Assembly: GCF_000344615.1 (NCBI RefSeq)
Contig: NZ_KB467824.1
Span: 418,445-482,444, forward strand
DNA: 64,000 nucleotides
DNA from: Janthinobacterium sp. CG3
Lineage (GTDB): Bacteria; Pseudomonadota; Gammaproteobacteria; Burkholderiales; Burkholderiaceae_D
Reading direction: 5' to 3'
Shown piece by piece: positions 62,291 to 64,000 of the stretch (positions within the stretch are counted from its first letter, which is position 1; each line of letters starts with the position of its first letter). The translations under genes were made by a program, and so were the position numbers. The notes under the pieces were generated by a model. The model was not told where the DNA came from. It saw only the letters and a list, made by a program, of their open reading frames with translations, and searched no databases.

Positions 62291-64000
62291 CTAACGCGTC
62301 ACCAGGCGCGGCTGCGGCAACGCCGGCGCCGGCGCCAGCCGCAGGCCCTGGCGCAGCATCTGTTCGAACTGTTCCGGCGGCAGCGGCCGGCTGAAATAAT
62401 ATCCCTGCATTTCGTCGCAGCCGTGCTGGCGCAGGTAGTCGAGCTGGGCCTCGGTTTCGACGCCCTCGGCGATGACGCGCAGCTTCAGGTTGTGGGCCAG
62501 CGCGATGATCGAGTCGACGATGGCGGCGTCGTCGGCGTCGTTGGCGATGTCGTTGACGAAGGTGCGGTCGATCTTCAGCACGTCGATCGGGAAGCGCCGC
62601 AGGTAGGAAAAGCTGGAATAGCCGGTGCCGAAGTCGTCGATCGACAGTTGCACCCCCAGCGCCTTCATCGCGTGCAACTGGTCGACCGCCACGCCGATGT
62701 CGTGCATGAACAGGCTCTCGGTCAGTTCCAACTCCAGGCAGGCCGGCGCCAGGCCGGTCTCGGCCAGCACGGCGGCGATCGAGGCCACCAGGTTGGCCTC
62801 GCTGAACTGGCGCGCCGACAGGTTCACGGCGATGCGCAACTGCCCCAGGCCGGCCTGCCGCCAAGCTTGGTTCTGGGCGCAGGCGGTGCGCATGACCCAG
62901 GCGCCGATCGGCACGATCAGGCCGGTTTCCTCGGCCAGCGCGATGAAGCGGCTCGGCGCCACCACGCCCAGCTCCGGGTGCTGCCAGCGCAGCAGCGCCT
63001 CGACGCCGACGATCAGGCCGCTCTTCAGGTCCAGCTGCGGCTGGTAGTGCAGCACGAACTCGTCGCGTTCGAGGGCGCTGCGCAGCGCCCCCTCGATGCG
63101 CATGCGCTCCTGCGCCGCCTCGTTCATCTGCGGGGCGTAGAACTGGAAGTTGTTGCGGCCCTGTTTCTTGGCGCAGTACATGGCGATGTCGGCCTGCTCG
63201 ATCAGGTTTTGCTGGCCGCCGCCGGCGCCCGGGTAGACCGCCACGCCGATGCTGCAGGAGACGAACACTTCCTTGCCCTCCAGCGTAACCGGCTGCGCCA
63301 CCTGGTCCATCAGGCGCTGCACCACCTCGCCGGCCAGCGCCTGCTCCGGGCGCTGGCCGAGGATGGCGACGAACTCGTCGCCCGACAGGCGCGCCACCGT
63401 GTCGCTTTCGCGCAGGCCGGCCTTCAGGCGCGCCGCCACGGTTTTCAGCAGCAGGTCGCCGGCCTTGTGGCCGAGGCTGTCGTTGATGAACTTGAAGCGG
63501 TCCAGGTCGATCAGCAGCACCCACAGCGGTTCGCCGCCCTGGTCGACGGCGGCGATCGCCTGGCCGAGGCGCTCGCGCAGCAGCGCGCGGTTGGGCAGGC
63601 CGGTGAGCACGTCGTGGTGGGCGATGTGGTGGATGCGCTGCTCCGACAGCTTGCGCTCGGTGATCTCGGCGCCGGTGCCGCGGTAGCCCTCGAAGTTGCC
63701 CTTGTCGTCGAACAGCGGCTCGCCATTGATGCTGAACCAGCGCATCTGGCCGTGCCGGTCGGCCATCGGGTACTCCAGGTCGGCGAACGGCTGGTGCGCC
63801 TTGACGGCGGCGATGTGCGCCTGGCCCCACTCGGACTCGCGCATCTCGGCGTTGTTGTCCCAGCGCGTCAGGCCGATGAAGCGTTCCAGCGGCATCTGCG
63901 ACTTGTCGGCGAAGCCGCTGGTGATGTTGGTGAAGCGAAACTGCGCGTCCTGCTCCCAGTACCAGTCCGAGGACAGCGCCAGCAGGCGGCGGAAGCGCTT
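62291..64000 (-). CDS. PAS-GGDEF-EAL protein (partial, N-terminus beyond window)
   Basis: 569 codons visible to the window edge, starting within a PAS domain (LLALSSDWYWEQDAQFRFTNITSGF and the PAC-type GAEITERKLSEQRI). The GGDEF domain begins HDVLTGLPNRALLRERL, but its active site reads SGDEF (ARLSGDEFVAIL), which lowers or abolishes cyclase activity in many proteins. The EAL domain has EALLRWQHPELG and the catalytic ELTESLF, DDFGTGYSSFSYL and KIDRTFV, so it is probably an active c-di-GMP phosphodiesterase. Confidence 0.93.
   Translation of the reverse strand, partial: KRFRRLLALSSDWYWEQDAQFRFTNITSGFADKSQMPLERFIGLTRWDNNAEMRESEWGQAHIAAVKAHQPFADLEYPMADRHGQMRWFSINGEPLFDDKGNFEGYRGTGAEITERKLSEQRIHHIAHHDVLTGLPNRALLRERLGQAIAAVDQGGEPLWVLLIDLDRFKFINDSLGHKAGDLLLKTVAARLKAGLRESDTVARLSGDEFVAILGQRPEQALAGEVVQRLMDQVAQPVTLEGKEVFVSCSIGVAVYPGAGGGQQNLIEQADIAMYCAKKQGRNNFQFYAPQMNEAAQERMRIEGALRSALERDEFVLHYQPQLDLKSGLIVGVEALLRWQHPELGVVAPSRFIALAEETGLIVPIGAWVMRTACAQNQAWRQAGLGQLRIAVNLSARQFSEANLVASIAAVLAETGLAPACLELELTESLFMHDIGVAVDQLHAMKALGVQLSIDDFGTGYSSFSYLRRFPIDVLKIDRTFVNDIANDADDAAIVDSIIALAHNLKLRVIAEGVETEAQLDYLRQHGCDEMQGYYFSRPLPPEQFEQMLRQGLRLAPAPALPQPRLVTR

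Overview
The window is GC-rich, densely coded bacterial chromosome. Gene content suggests a betaproteobacterium of the Oxalobacteraceae (Massilia/Duganella/Janthinobacterium group): dapC-dapD-dapE succinylase-branch lysine genes, PilU, CheW, a FapA/DUF342 protein, VPEP-type PEP-CTERM proteins, an FMN-riboswitch-controlled ribB, and many short GGGGTC-type intergenic palindromes. The genus is an inference from family composition; no rRNA or marker gene is present. No tRNA, rRNA, CRISPR array or prophage was seen.

Layout. 1-1360: EnvZ/OmpR-type two-component pair (kinase cut by the left edge). 1557-5742: a small secreted protein, a FapA-family protein, a secreted unknown and a protein with a possible primase-like fold. 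5973-8330: a JmjC/cupin_8 gene cut in two by a complete IS4-family element (6567-7969) with a 10-bp target duplication. 8451-13698: a type VI secretion island on the minus strand, vgrG, then a VRR-NUC-type nuclease effector, then a DUF3396-type immunity gene, joined by TAATG and ATGA overlaps. 13867-17311: arfB, a racemase-like CoA transferase, an HDOD protein and cheW. 17349-21981: ABC-F YheS, prmB, dapE, an ArsC/Spx-like reductase.

22157-26089: a plus-strand operon of a membrane diguanylate cyclase, a TonB-dependent receptor and a YfiR protein. It sits between the arsC-like/dapE/prmB genes and pilU-dapD-dapC (26114-29407), and looks like a c-di-GMP signalling unit gated from the outer membrane. 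29640-36722: MerR regulator and divergent target, a shortened DUF4153 protein, motA without motB, LysR/TauE pair, fadE. 36744-43630: small enzymes, secreted unknowns, an RhlE-like helicase, two tandem paralogous lipoproteins and the collapsed remnant of an RTX lipase. 43644-47031: MlaE-MCE-lipoprotein operon without an ATPase, and ribB with its FMN riboswitch. 47443-52279: M16 protease, a small acidic protein, LysE/LysR pair.

52373-55033: a tightly coupled operon of an E1-like ThiF enzyme, a nitroreductase and a membrane-anchored hexapeptide acyltransferase, the most likely undescribed pathway in the window. 55059-57449: two paralogous PEP-CTERM proteins. 57934-64000: MGT-type glycosyltransferase, several small proteins, a YciA-like thioesterase, an L,D-transpeptidase and a PAS-GGDEF-EAL protein cut by the right edge.
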